DNA of 53,703 nt from Dehalococcoidia bacterium (lineage in GTDB: Bacteria; Chloroflexota; Dehalococcoidia; SHYB01), in contig SHYB01000010.1 of NCBI GenBank assembly GCA_009693015.1, positions 1 through 53,703 of the forward strand. The letters are read 5' to 3'. Positions 7,872-16,418 of the stretch are shown in pieces; position 1 is the first letter of the stretch; every line of letters starts with the position of its first letter. The notes beneath the pieces are model-generated. The model worked only from the letters and a program-made list of their open reading frames with translations, made no database searches and was not told where the DNA came from. A program made the translations under genes and the position numbers.

Positions 7872-8951
7872 ATGAAAGCAGCAGTGTTTCACGGCGCGCA
7901 TCAGCCGCTGGTGATCGAGGAATTGGAGATCGCCAAGCCGCTGGAGCGGGAGGTGCTGGTGCGCACGGTAGCCAGCGGGGTGTGTCATAGCGACCTGCAT
8001 CACGTGGAGGGGCTGTACCCGCTGGATGCGCCCGCGGTGCTGGGTCATGAGGCGGCGGGAGTGGTGGAGGCGGTGGGGTCGCAGGTGACGTATGTGAAGC
8101 CGGGGGACCATGTGATCGCGTGCGTATCGGTGTTCTGCGGGCAGTGCGCGCGGTGTCTTACGGGGCAGCCGCACCTGTGCACGAACAAGCCGAACCGGGC
8201 GAAGTCGGACGCGCCGCGGTTGAGCCGCCGGGGAAAGCCGGTGGTGCAGTTCGCCGCAGTGGCGGGGTATGCCGATCATATGCTGCTGGCGGAGACGGGG
8301 GTGGTGAAGATTGACCCGGAGTTTCCGTTGGACCGCGCGGCGCTGATCGGCTGCGGGGTGATCACGGGCGTGGGGGCGGTGCTGCATACGGCGAAGGTGG
8401 AGCCGGGAGCGACGGTGGCGGTGTTCGGCGCGGGAGGGATCGGGCTTTCGGCGATCCAGGGGGCGCGCATCGCGGGGGCTCGGATGATCATTGCGGTGGA
8501 TATCAACGAGGCGAAGCTGGGACGGGCGCTGGAGATGGGGGCGACGCATGTGGTGGATTCGTCATCGGGCGACGCGGTGGCGAAGCTGCGGTCGCTGACG
8601 GACGGCGGGGTGGATTACACGTTTGAGGCGATCGGGCTGAAGCAGACGGCGGAGCAGGCGTTTTACGCGCTGCGGCCGGGCGGGACGTGCACGGTGATCG
8701 GCATGATCCCCGTGGGGCATAAGGTGGAGATCGAGGGACGCTTCTTGCTGGGCGAGCGGAAGATCCAGGGCTGCACGATGGGGTCAAACCGGTTTCGCAT
8801 AGACATGCCGATGCTGATCGAGTTTCATAGGCAGGGCAGGCTGAAGCTGGAGGAGATGATTACGCGGCGGGGCAGGCTGGAGGATGTGAACGAGGCGTTC
8901 CGCGCGATGAAGGCGGGTGAGGTGGCGCGGACGGTGCTGATGTTCCCCTAG
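7872..8951 (+). CDS. Zinc-dependent alcohol dehydrogenase (MDR superfamily)
   Basis: 359 residues. The N-terminal catalytic domain has GVCHSDLHH and GHEAAGVVE with catalytic zinc ligands. The structural zinc loop CGQCARCLTGQPHLC carries four cysteines. The Rossmann motif GAGGIGLSAIQGA binds NAD(P). The length and the full structural zinc site resemble class III or Rxyl_3153-type dehydrogenases that oxidise alcohols or hydroxymethyl adducts. Substrate specificity is not readable. The ATG at 7872 follows AGGAGAGG. TATAAT at 7817-7822 could be its -10, but no -35 is visible. A strong hairpin at 8977-9006 follows the stop. Confidence 0.92.
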   Translation: MKAAVFHGAHQPLVIEELEIAKPLEREVLVRTVASGVCHSDLHHVEGLYPLDAPAVLGHEAAGVVEAVGSQVTYVKPGDHVIACVSVFCGQCARCLTGQPHLCTNKPNRAKSDAPRLSRRGKPVVQFAAVAGYADHMLLAETGVVKIDPEFPLDRAALIGCGVITGVGAVLHTAKVEPGATVAVFGAGGIGLSAIQGARIAGARMIIAVDINEAKLGRALEMGATHVVDSSSGDAVAKLRSLTDGGVDYTFEAIGLKQTAEQAFYALRPGGTCTVIGMIPVGHKVEIEGRFLLGERKIQGCTMGSNRFRIDMPMLIEFHRQGRLKLEEMITRRGRLEDVNEAFRAMKAGEVARTVLMFP

Positions 8952-8976
8952 GGTTGGAGGGACGAGGAGGAAAAGA

Positions 8977-9006
8977 AAAGGGGCCTGCTCTGCAGCAGGC
9001 CCCTTT
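8977..9006. terminator. Bidirectional intrinsic terminator
   Basis: A perfect 13-bp stem (arms 8977-8989 and 8994-9006) with loop CTGC. Its A-rich 5' and T-rich 3' flanks (AAAAGAAAAGGGG and CCCCTTTCTT) allow it to work on both strands, separating the alcohol dehydrogenase from the convergent pilin-like gene. Confidence 0.88.
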
Positions 9007-9026
9007 CTTGTGCGGGAGACCGAAGG

Positions 9027-9695
9027 TTAGGGGTAGACGTCGTTATTGCCGGTGTACCATTCGTCAGTGGCCTTCTTGTAGGCGGGGATAACGTCGCCGT
9101 TCTGGACCACAACCCAGGTGTACGTGCCGGCGGAGAATGCGCCGGAGTTGGTGGTGGAGGAGGACTGGGGGAACTTCTGGAGGTAGCGGCCCTTCTCCCC
9201 GGCGAGGGGGTGCGCTGTGCCTGCCGCCTAGTTCTCCGTGCCAACCGTAGCCGAAGGCTCGTTGATGAGGAGGCCCATCCATACCGCGCCGGCGGTGATT
9301 TGGGCGTCTGTGGCCCCGGCACCGGCGGTGGGGCCGGCAACGTAGACCATGACCTTGTAGTTGCTGCGGTCGGTGAAAGCACTGTCCGTGAGGTTGGTGC
9401 TGAGTTCAAGGCTGGCGACCAGGCCGTCCTTGGTGGGAAAGAGTTGCTTGGCGGCAAGGGAGCTCAGTCCCCACTCAGGCGTGCCGTTGGGCCCCTTATG
9501 CTTGTCTGTCTTAAACACGGTAACCGCGTTGCGGATCACTTCAGTGTCCTAGTCGAGAGCCACAGCGCCGCCGCGGTTGAGGAAGATGATGGTGCTGGGC
9601 ACGGCAATGGCGGCCAGTACGCCCATGATGGCAAGGGCGACGATCAGCTCAATGAGAGTGAAACCGCGCTGATGACGCTTCATTTCGGTCTTCAT
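9027..9695 (-). pseudogene. Type IV pilin-like gene interrupted by two in-frame TAG codons
   Basis: Read from ATG 9695 (AAAGG 10 bases upstream) the frame gives MKTEMKRHQRGFTLIELIV, a classic prepilin leader with G^F cleavage and Glu at +5, followed by one hydrophobic helix. A TAG at codon 49 (9549-9551) falls just after that helix and a second TAG at codon 156 (9228-9230). The frame otherwise stays open to TAA at 9027, giving 222 positions that read as one globular pilin head rich in Gly, Thr and Asn. No frameshift is present. Both TAGs could arise from CAG by one transition. Neighbouring genes use TAG as a normal stop, so genome-wide reassignment is unlikely. Pseudogene is the simplest reading; readthrough or suppression is possible. 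Confidence 0.75.
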
Positions 9696-9921
9696 ACAAT
9701 ACCGACCTTTCTCAGCCTGCGCTGAGAGCTTGAATCATGGGCACGCACTGAGGGTGTCTAGCGCGTGTCTCCAGCCCTATGTCCTTGCAGTTACATCTAT
9801 ATGATAGGGCATGTAGTGCAGAGTAATATCGCTCGAAGGGGTGCTTGTGGGGTGAGGGCGTACCCGCAGTATGGGTGTAGGCACGCAGGGGTTAGCCAGC
9901 GGGTTGCCGGGCGTGGGAAGG

Positions 9922-10827
9922 CTAGGCCCAGCGTTTGATGTCCAGGTCGCGGACCCAGCGGGCGATATCGTGGCGCTGCTCATCGGTGACGGGCAGGCGA
10001 GGTTTGCGAGGGTAGCCGCCAGGGAGGCCGAGGATGGCGAGGGCGGCCTTGATGCCGCGAATGCTGCCGTGCTTGGTGTTTTCCTGGAAGACGCGGAGGA
10101 GCAGGGCGTAGGTATTGAAGGTCTCTTCCAGGTTACCTTTCTTGTAGGCGTCAATGACGGCGACGCAGAGGCGGGGGACGAGGTTGCCTTCCGAGGTGAG
10201 GAAGCCCTGGCAGCCGAGGGAGAGTGCGGTCAGCCCCTGCATGGGCCCGCCGACGTGGACCTCGACGCGGTCGCCGAGGGTGTCGCGAAGCTCGGTGATG
10301 TAGCGCACGTCAGGGTTGGTGGCGTTGATGCCGATGAGGTGGGGATAGTCGTTGGCCAGGCTTTTGATGAGGGAGATGGGGATGAAGTAGCCCACGGACA
10401 TGTGGCTGGAGAGGACGCAGGGCATCTTCACTTCGGTAAGGATATCGCGGAAGTAGGTCTCCATCTCGCGAGGGTTGGGGTGCTCGCCGTGGCCCTGGTC
10501 GAGGGAGTAGATCTGCATGGCGTCGAGATCATAGGGCTTGACGAGGTGGTAGAGGGCCACCATCTGCTCGGCGGATCGGGGCTCGACGCCCATGATGCGG
10601 ACGGGGACCTTGCCTTTGAGCTCTTCGCGGGCGATGAGCATGAGCTGGCGGTATTCGTCCGGCGTGAGGGTGTAGGCCTCGCCGCTGCCGCCGCCGCCGG
10701 CGTAGACGCCGATGCCTGCTGCGGCCATGCGCTTGAAATGGCCGCGCTGGGCGACGGGGTCGAACTTGGCGGCGCCGTCATAGCAGGTGAGGCTGATGAT
10801 GAAGGTGCCGGGATTGCGAGCGGGCAT
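9922..10827 (-). CDS. DHDPS/NAL-superfamily protein lacking the Schiff-base lysine (paralogue 1)
   Basis: 301 residues with the (beta/alpha)8 layout of dihydrodipicolinate synthase and N-acetylneuraminate lyase. The GGTTGE-like turn reads GGGGSGE, and Tyr107 lies where the catalytic Tyr133 of E. coli DapA sits. The segment aligned with IIGIKEATG reads LIGINATNP, so the imine-forming lysine is Asn168. It therefore cannot use the family's class I aldolase mechanism in the usual way. The ATG at 10827 is preceded by GGGGGT. It lies 34 bases downstream of paralogue 2 on the same strand, probably one transcript. It is not a housekeeping DapA; its substrate is unknown. Confidence 0.85.
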   Translation of the reverse strand: MPARNPGTFIISLTCYDGAAKFDPVAQRGHFKRMAAAGIGVYAGGGGSGEAYTLTPDEYRQLMLIAREELKGKVPVRIMGVEPRSAEQMVALYHLVKPYDLDAMQIYSLDQGHGEHPNPREMETYFRDILTEVKMPCVLSSHMSVGYFIPISLIKSLANDYPHLIGINATNPDVRYITELRDTLGDRVEVHVGGPMQGLTALSLGCQGFLTSEGNLVPRLCVAVIDAYKKGNLEETFNTYALLLRVFQENTKHGSIRGIKAALAILGLPGGYPRKPRLPVTDEQRHDIARWVRDLDIKRWA

Positions 10828-10861
10828 GCGGTGACCCCCAATACGCTACATCAAAGACCGG

Positions 10862-11812
10862 CTAGCGACGGGCCTTGCCGGGGGTCTTCTTTACAGGCAA
10901 GCCTTCGATTTCGCGGAGGCGCATGTGGTCGAAGAGGCGGCCCATCTCTTGCTGCTCTGCCTCGGACGGCAGCATGTATGGGGGCCGCAGCACCCCGTTG
11001 CCCAGGCCGAGGACCTTGAGGCCCATTTTGCACCAGCGGGCGGTGGACGGCGCCCAGCGGTTGACGATGTTGCCCAGGCGAATGACGTTGGTCATGGCCT
11101 CGCCGGCCTTGTCCATATCTCCCTTGAGGTAGTGGTCGAGGACGGAGCGGCAGAGCTTAGGAGCGATGTTGGATTCGGCTTCCAGGCAGCCGTTGGAGCC
11201 GAGGGGCAGGCTCATGAGGACGTTGGCGATGCCGGTGTAGAGGGCGATGTCTTTGCGCACGGCGTCCTTGACTTCCACGAAGTAGCTCAAGGGCGGGCCC
11301 ATGACGTTGATGGCTTGAATATTCTTGTAGTCGGCGCAGAGGTTCTTGAGGAGGGAGACGGGCGTGGTGTAGCCCACGGCGACGTGGACTGAAATGGAAA
11401 CGGGGTATTTGATGGCACCGAGGAGCGTGCGGTAGTAGGTCTCCTGCTCCAGGTAGGTGGGACGCATGCCGTGGCCCGCGTCCAGGGGATAGAGCTGCAC
11501 GACTTCTACGCCGGCGTCATGGGCAAGGTTGCAGACTTCGTACATCGCGTCGGCGGAGCGCGGCTCGCGGGGGTTGGCGTAGGTGGGAACCTTGCCTTTG
11601 CATTCCTCTACGCCGATCTTGTAGACGCGCTTGAGCTCGGTGAGGGTGAGGACGTGGCCTTCACCGGCGCCGCCGCTGCCGAGGTAGACGCCGTTGTTGG
11701 CGGCGACCATCCTGCGCAGGTGGGCGCGATACGCAGGCTCGTCCAGCTTGCCGTCCGAGGTGAACGGGGTGACGGACATGCTGAACATGATGGGATTTTT
11801 CTTGGCGGGCAT
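10862..11812 (-). CDS. DHDPS/NAL-superfamily protein lacking the Schiff-base lysine (paralogue 2)
   Basis: 316 residues when started at ATG 11812, which has AGAGGA 8 bases upstream; a longer open frame exists but has no support. The turn motif reads GSGGAGEG, Tyr108 is kept in LYPLDAGHG, and the lysine position reads AINVMG, with Asn169. It is closely similar in layout to the downstream paralogue (34 bases away) and to the one at 23528. GHG after the tyrosine is shared with paralogue 1 (YSLDQGHG) but not with the third copy, so the two adjacent genes look like a duplicated pair. A TTGACA promoter candidate lies upstream. Confidence 0.85.
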   Translation of the reverse strand: MPAKKNPIMFSMSVTPFTSDGKLDEPAYRAHLRRMVAANNGVYLGSGGAGEGHVLTLTELKRVYKIGVEECKGKVPTYANPREPRSADAMYEVCNLAHDAGVEVVQLYPLDAGHGMRPTYLEQETYYRTLLGAIKYPVSISVHVAVGYTTPVSLLKNLCADYKNIQAINVMGPPLSYFVEVKDAVRKDIALYTGIANVLMSLPLGSNGCLEAESNIAPKLCRSVLDHYLKGDMDKAGEAMTNVIRLGNIVNRWAPSTARWCKMGLKVLGLGNGVLRPPYMLPSEAEQQEMGRLFDHMRLREIEGLPVKKTPGKARR

Positions 11813-11878
11813 GCGGTTGCTCCTCTGCGTGCGTGGGTGGAGACTTCTCAGCGGCGCCGGGTGGCGCAAAGCGGGCGG

Positions 11879-11907
11879 AGCGTAGCATCCAGGCTCAGGG
11901 GTGTCAA
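11879..11907 (-). promoter_or_regulatory. Candidate promoter for the DHDPS-like gene pair
   Basis: On the minus strand, a perfect TTGACA (11907-11902), a 17-base spacer and TACGCT (11884-11879). The -10 matches only half of the consensus. The predicted start lies about 60 bases before the ATG at 11812. Confidence 0.45.
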
Positions 11908-11980
11908 GCAATTTCGGCAATGCAGGCGAGGGACGAGAGCGTGTGCAACGGCGTTGCGGGCGCCCCGGTGAGAGCGGATA

Positions 11981-12589
11981 ATGTTCAGCGTGGACTCGTA
12001 CGGAAAAGATTTTCTCCTTTCTTTTGTGCCGCTGCTGGTGGCGATTGACGCCATCGGCACCGTTCCCATCATCCTGGCGCTGAGCGAAGGCTCGTCACGG
12101 TGGGAGCGGTTCAAGATGGTCAACATCGCGTTGTTCACGGCGCTGACGCTGGGGCTGGGGTTTCTGTTTGCGGGGCGCACGCTGTTGCGGTTCCTTTCGA
12201 TCGAGGTGGATCACTTCGCCATCGCCGGCGGCATCGTGCTGCTTGTGCTTGCAATTAAGGACCTGGTGGGGCAAAGCTCGTATCAAATACCGGACAAGCG
12301 GGAGATGATCGCGGTGGTGCCTATCGGCACGCCGCTGACGGTGGGCCCGGCGACGCTGGCGACGCTGCTGATCCTGAGCGATCAGTCAGGGTATGACGTG
12401 GTGTTGCCGGCGTTTGTGGCGAACATCGCGATTGCGTGGGTGGTGTTTCTGCTGGCGGGGTTGTTCGCGGCGTTCCTGGGCAAGGGCGGGTTGCAGGCGC
12501 TATCGAAGGTGTCGCACCTGTTTTTGGCCGCGATTGCGGTGCGGCTGATCGTGACGGGATTGGATAGGACGCTACATCTGACGCAGTAG
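11981..12589 (+). CDS. MarC/NAAT-family integral membrane protein
   Basis: 202 residues with six hydrophobic segments. It matches the MarC family in IDAIGTVPIILAL near the N-terminus and in the central VVPIGTPLTVGPATLATLL block. Some archaeal members transport neutral amino acids; bacterial MarC has no settled function. It stands alone between a minus-strand DHDPS-like pair and a minus-strand MFS gene. The ATG at 11981 is preceded by GAGAGCGG. Confidence 0.88.
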   Translation: MFSVDSYGKDFLLSFVPLLVAIDAIGTVPIILALSEGSSRWERFKMVNIALFTALTLGLGFLFAGRTLLRFLSIEVDHFAIAGGIVLLVLAIKDLVGQSSYQIPDKREMIAVVPIGTPLTVGPATLATLLILSDQSGYDVVLPAFVANIAIAWVVFLLAGLFAAFLGKGGLQALSKVSHLFLAAIAVRLIVTGLDRTLHLTQ

Positions 12590-12676
12590 CGGCTGGTGTA
12601 GGTTAGGGCGCTGCCGCGTGCGCTAACGCCCGCGCCAAAGGTTGAGTGAGAGGACAAGGCGCGGCGGTGGGCTGGG

Positions 12677-13939
12677 CTAGTCGCGGACGCGGCGGAGGGC
12701 GGGCCAGCGGATGGCACTGAATGCGGCGACGCCAAGCCCGGCAATGCCGCCGCCGATGAGGGCAAGGCGCGGGCCAAGCTGGTTCGCGGACAGACCGGCT
12801 ACGGTGGACCCGGCGCCGTTGCCCACGGTGGCGAAGATGGTCATGAACCCTGACGTGCGTCCCCGCAGATTGTCGGGCGTATTCTTCTGGACGATGTTCT
12901 GGCGCACGATCACGCTGATTTGGTCGGTGTAGCCCATGGCCGCCGCGCCGACGATTCCCATCCAGAACCAGGGGGCCGCCCCTACGAGGATGAAGGCCGC
13001 GGCATGGCCTGCGACGGCGAAGAGGAACAGCGGGCCGCTGGGCAGGGAGCGGGAGACGAGGAGGAAGGTGCCGATGCCGAGGGCGGTGCCGATGGCGGCG
13101 GCGCCGTTGAGCCAGGCGAGATAAGTTGAGTCCAGGTGATACACCTCCTCGGTGAGCACGGGGAAGAAGTAGCGGAAGTAGGCGACGAGCACCAGCAAGA
13201 AGTCCACCATGATGGCGGCCCAGAGCACCTGCTGTCCGCGGACGAAGCGATAGCCTTCCTTGATGACGCTGAGGGAGACGGTGCGGCGCTCCCCTTGCGG
13301 CTTGCCGGTGGCCCGTATGGAAAGCGTGGCGACTATGGCCGGAACGTAGAATCCCGCGCTCACGAGGTAGAGGACGCCGAACCCAATACGGTCCGCCTGC
13401 CCCGCCAGGAGCGGCCCGGTGAAGAAAACGATCTGGAAGAGCACGGAGTTGAGGGCGATGGCGTTGAGCAAGGCGTTCTGCGGCACGACGCGGGGCAGCA
13501 TGCCGAACCGCGAAGGGTACTCCAGGGAGCTCCCGACGGCGGAGAGTGAGGTGAAAAGAAAGATGTGCCACGGGGCCAGGTGGCCGAAGGTCCCGTCGCC
13601 GGTGAGGACGAGCAGTCCCATGGTGAGGGGGGGAATGATATTCAGCAACTGGACGCATACTATGATCTTCTTGCGGTTGACCACGTCGGTGAAGGAGGCG
13701 CTGATCAAACCGAACAAGAGGATGGGCACGGCCTCAAAGGCGCCGAGCAGGCCGAGGAGCAGCTCGGACTGGTTGGTGATGCGGTAGAGGGAGAGCGAAT
13801 TCAAGAGGACGCGCATTTGCAGCGCGTTGCCGGAGAGGAAGCCGCTGGTGAAGAGCAGCCGATAGTCGCGGTGGCGGAATGCGGCCAGGGGATGCGGGCG
13901 CGTTTCAGGCGATGCGGGCGGGTCCGCGGGGTTAGTCAC
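12677..13939 (-). CDS. MFS transporter (EntS/MFS_3-like exporter)
   Basis: 420 residues with about twelve hydrophobic segments. The N-terminal FRHRDYRLLFTSGFLSG is the usual start of the MFS_3 branch, which contains enterobactin exporter EntS and macrolide pumps. Loops VVNRKKIIV after TM2 and NLRGRTSGFM in the second half support the assignment. Likely an exporter of a small metabolite or drug; specificity cannot be told. The start is GTG at 13939 without a clear ribosome binding site. The gene is 54 bases downstream of the molybdenum hydroxylase subunit on the same strand. Confidence 0.85.
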   Translation of the reverse strand: MTNPADPPASPETRPHPLAAFRHRDYRLLFTSGFLSGNALQMRVLLNSLSLYRITNQSELLLGLLGAFEAVPILLFGLISASFTDVVNRKKIIVCVQLLNIIPPLTMGLLVLTGDGTFGHLAPWHIFLFTSLSAVGSSLEYPSRFGMLPRVVPQNALLNAIALNSVLFQIVFFTGPLLAGQADRIGFGVLYLVSAGFYVPAIVATLSIRATGKPQGERRTVSLSVIKEGYRFVRGQQVLWAAIMVDFLLVLVAYFRYFFPVLTEEVYHLDSTYLAWLNGAAAIGTALGIGTFLLVSRSLPSGPLFLFAVAGHAAAFILVGAAPWFWMGIVGAAAMGYTDQISVIVRQNIVQKNTPDNLRGRTSGFMTIFATVGNGAGSTVAGLSANQLGPRLALIGGGIAGLGVAAFSAIRWPALRRVRD

Positions 13940-13993
13940 GGCGGCTGGCGCCCGGTGGGCCAGGGAGGGGGGAGGCAGGGTGTTGCAATTGGA

Positions 13994-16294
13994 TCAGGCT
14001 CTCTTCCCCGCCAGGGCCTGCAGCACGACGGCAGGGGACATGGGCAGGCTGGTCATGCGCGCGCCGATGGCGTGGGAGACGGCGTTGGCTAGCGCGGCGA
14101 GCGGGGGGACGATGGAGACTTCGCCGACGCCGCGCACGCCGAAAGGATGATAGGGATTGGGAACGTGCACCATCACGGTGTCGATCATGGGAACGTCGAG
14201 CGAGGTGGGCATGCGGTAGTCGAGGAAGGTGGGGTTGAGCATGGCGCCGGAGTCGTTCCAGCAATACTCTTCGCTGAGGGCCCAGCCGATGCCCTGCACC
14301 GTGCCGCCTTGCATCTGGCCTTCCACGTAGCTGGGGTGCGCCGCGGTGCCGACGTCTTCGACTACGGTGAAGCGCAGCACGGCGACCTTGCCGGTCTCCG
14401 GGTCCACTTCTACGTCGACGATGTTGCCGCAGATGGCGGGAGCGATCTTTTTGGGGAAGGCGGATGCGGATGCGGTGAGCGGCCCGCCGGTGGACATGGC
14501 CCTGGCGGCAACTTGCTGGAAGGTGAGCCTGTCAGTGGGCTGCCTGGTGTTGACGAATAGGCCGTGGTCGAAGGAGACGTCTTCGGGCTTGACCTCCCAG
14601 AGGAGGGCGGCGCGACGGATCATCTCGCGCTTGATCATCTGCGCGGCCTCATAGACGGCGGCGCCGGTGGCCATGGCGGTGCGGCTGCCGCCGGTGATAT
14701 CGGTCATGCCCACGGACTCGGTGTCGCCGACGGCGGGAACGATGTCTTCCGCGGCGAGGCCAAGTACTTCAGCGGCGTGCATGGCGAGGGCGGCACGGCT
14801 GCCGCCGATGTCCACGGAACCTGTGACGAGGCTGACCTTGCCATCGGCGCCGAGGGAGAGGGTTGCCGAGGAGTGTTTGCCGGCGTTGCCCCAGTAGCCG
14901 AGGGAGACGCCGCGCCCGCGATTGGGGCCGCCGAGCGGGGCGCTATAGTGGGGGTGCTTTTGCATGGCGGCGATGACTTCGTCAATGCCGACGCTGTTGA
15001 GGGGGACGCCGTTGGGAAGGCGGTCGCCTTCATGGGCGGCGTTGCGGCGGCGCAGTTCGAGGGGGTCGAGGCCGAGCTTTGCGGCGAGCATATCGAGGAT
15101 GCTTTCCACGGCGAAGGCGGCTTGCGGCGAACCGGGGGCGCGGTAGGAGTGCACCTTGGGCTTGTTGAGGACAACGTCATAGCCTTCCACGAGCACGGTG
15201 TCCAGCTTGTAGGGGGCGAAGCTGGTGGTGGCTCCTGCGCCGACAGCGCCGCCGGGGAATGCGCCGGCATCAAAGGCCAGGAAAAGATAGCCCGCGGTGA
15301 GCTTGCCGTCTTTGTCCGCGCCGATCTTGCAGCGCATGAGGGTGGCAGGCGTAGGGCCAGTGGCCTCGAAGACTTCGCGGCGGGTCATGAGCATCTTGAC
15401 GGGGTGGCCGGTCTTCTTGGAAAGGAGGGCGGCCACAGCGTCCAGGTAGGTGGTGGTCTTGCCGCCGAAGCCGCCGCCGATCTCCAGGGGGATGATGCGC
15501 ACCTGGGACTCTGGAACCTGCAAAACCTCAGCAACTTGCTCGCGGATAGTAAAGGCGCCCTGGGAGCTGTTCCAGATGGTAATCTTGCCGTCTGGCGCCC
15601 AGTAGGCGGTAGCGTTGTGCGGCTCGATGTAGCCCTGGTGCACGCGGCTGGTGCGGAACTCGGCTTCGGCGACGAAAGCCGCGCGGCGAAAGCCCTCGGC
15701 GAGATCGCCACGCTTCATCTCCAGGCGGCCGGCGACGTTGGAGGACGTGCCGCTGTCCTGCTTGCGGGTGTGGTCGGCGGCGATGACGCGGGTGGTGAGG
15801 TCGTCGTGGACCTTGGGGGCGTTGGGCTGCATGGCGTCGTCCAGGGAGAGGACGGCGGGCAGCGGCTCGTAGTCCACGCGGATGAGGGCGGCGGCCTCCT
15901 GGGCGATGTGCAGGCTGGCGGCGGCGACGGCGGCGACTCCCTGGCCCTTGTATACAACCTTCTTGCTAGCGAGCATTTGCTCGGCGATGAAGCGGGGGTT
16001 GCGCATGGTCTGGGCGTAGTCCAGGGGGCGCTGGTAGATGCCCATGTCCTTGGCGGTGACGACGCCCTTGACGCCGGGGAGGGCTTCGGCGGCGGCGGTA
16101 TCGATATGCAGGATGCGGGCGTGGGCGTGGGGGCTGCGGAGCACGGCGCCGTAGAGCATGCCGGGGACGCTGGCGTCCACGCCGTACTTGGCGCGCCCGG
16201 TGACCTTGTCTACGCCGTCATGGCGGAGAGGGCGGGTGCCGAGCACCCGGTAGGGGGCTGCGTTCTGGGCGATGGGGCGTTCCGTGGTGGTCAT
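13994..16294 (-). CDS. Xanthine dehydrogenase/aldehyde oxidase family, molybdopterin-binding large subunit
   Basis: 766 residues of the Mo-cofactor subunit that hydroxylates purines, aldehydes or N-heteroaromatics. Domain order is the a/b-hammerhead (RHDGVDKVTGRAKYGVD onward), then the Mo-binding domain with EIGGGFGGK, and near the C-terminus GVRGVGEVS with the catalytic Glu. The site corresponding to the active loop of CO dehydrogenase reads SYRAPGSPQA rather than AYxCSFR, so it is not form I CODH. The partner FAD (CoxM-like) and 2Fe-2S (CoxS-like) subunits are absent from both sides, which is unusual. The ATG has AGAGG 5 bases upstream. Confidence 0.92.
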   Translation of the reverse strand: MTTTERPIAQNAAPYRVLGTRPLRHDGVDKVTGRAKYGVDASVPGMLYGAVLRSPHAHARILHIDTAAAEALPGVKGVVTAKDMGIYQRPLDYAQTMRNPRFIAEQMLASKKVVYKGQGVAAVAAASLHIAQEAAALIRVDYEPLPAVLSLDDAMQPNAPKVHDDLTTRVIAADHTRKQDSGTSSNVAGRLEMKRGDLAEGFRRAAFVAEAEFRTSRVHQGYIEPHNATAYWAPDGKITIWNSSQGAFTIREQVAEVLQVPESQVRIIPLEIGGGFGGKTTTYLDAVAALLSKKTGHPVKMLMTRREVFEATGPTPATLMRCKIGADKDGKLTAGYLFLAFDAGAFPGGAVGAGATTSFAPYKLDTVLVEGYDVVLNKPKVHSYRAPGSPQAAFAVESILDMLAAKLGLDPLELRRRNAAHEGDRLPNGVPLNSVGIDEVIAAMQKHPHYSAPLGGPNRGRGVSLGYWGNAGKHSSATLSLGADGKVSLVTGSVDIGGSRAALAMHAAEVLGLAAEDIVPAVGDTESVGMTDITGGSRTAMATGAAVYEAAQMIKREMIRRAALLWEVKPEDVSFDHGLFVNTRQPTDRLTFQQVAARAMSTGGPLTASASAFPKKIAPAICGNIVDVEVDPETGKVAVLRFTVVEDVGTAAHPSYVEGQMQGGTVQGIGWALSEEYCWNDSGAMLNPTFLDYRMPTSLDVPMIDTVMVHVPNPYHPFGVRGVGEVSIVPPLAALANAVSHAIGARMTSLPMSPAVVLQALAGKRA

Positions 16295-16365
16295 CTGATC
16301 CTCTGCTCCTCTGTGCCGGAGGCGGCGTGACCACTAGGATACGGAGGAGGCGCGCACCCGTCAAA

Positions 16366-16395
16366 CGGGGCGCTCCGGCTCACCGGAGCGCCCCG
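16366..16395 (-). terminator. Hairpin terminator after the nitrite reductase gene
   Basis: A perfect 13-bp GC-rich stem (16366-16378 with 16383-16395) and CTCA loop, followed on the minus strand by GTTTGACG. The T-run is short, so termination may be weak. It lies between the nitrite reductase stop and the next gene on the same strand. Confidence 0.65.
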
Positions 16396-16418
16396 CATTC
16401 GCGAGGGCAGGCGCGAAG

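Noticed and set aside
9027-9695. Genome-wide reassignment of TAG to explain the pilin ambers
   Set aside because: Many neighbouring genes end correctly at TAG (for example 813-815, 2043-2045, 3443-3445), so TAG still terminates.
9922-11812. Annotation as dapA (lysine biosynthesis)
   Set aside because: Catalytic Lys is absent and the neighbours are not lysine genes.
14564-16330. Long open frame antisense to the molybdenum hydroxylase gene (588 codons)
   Set aside because: High G+C and codon periodicity leave antisense frames open; product is Gly/Ala/Val-rich without a recognisable fold, while the minus-strand gene has all family motifs.
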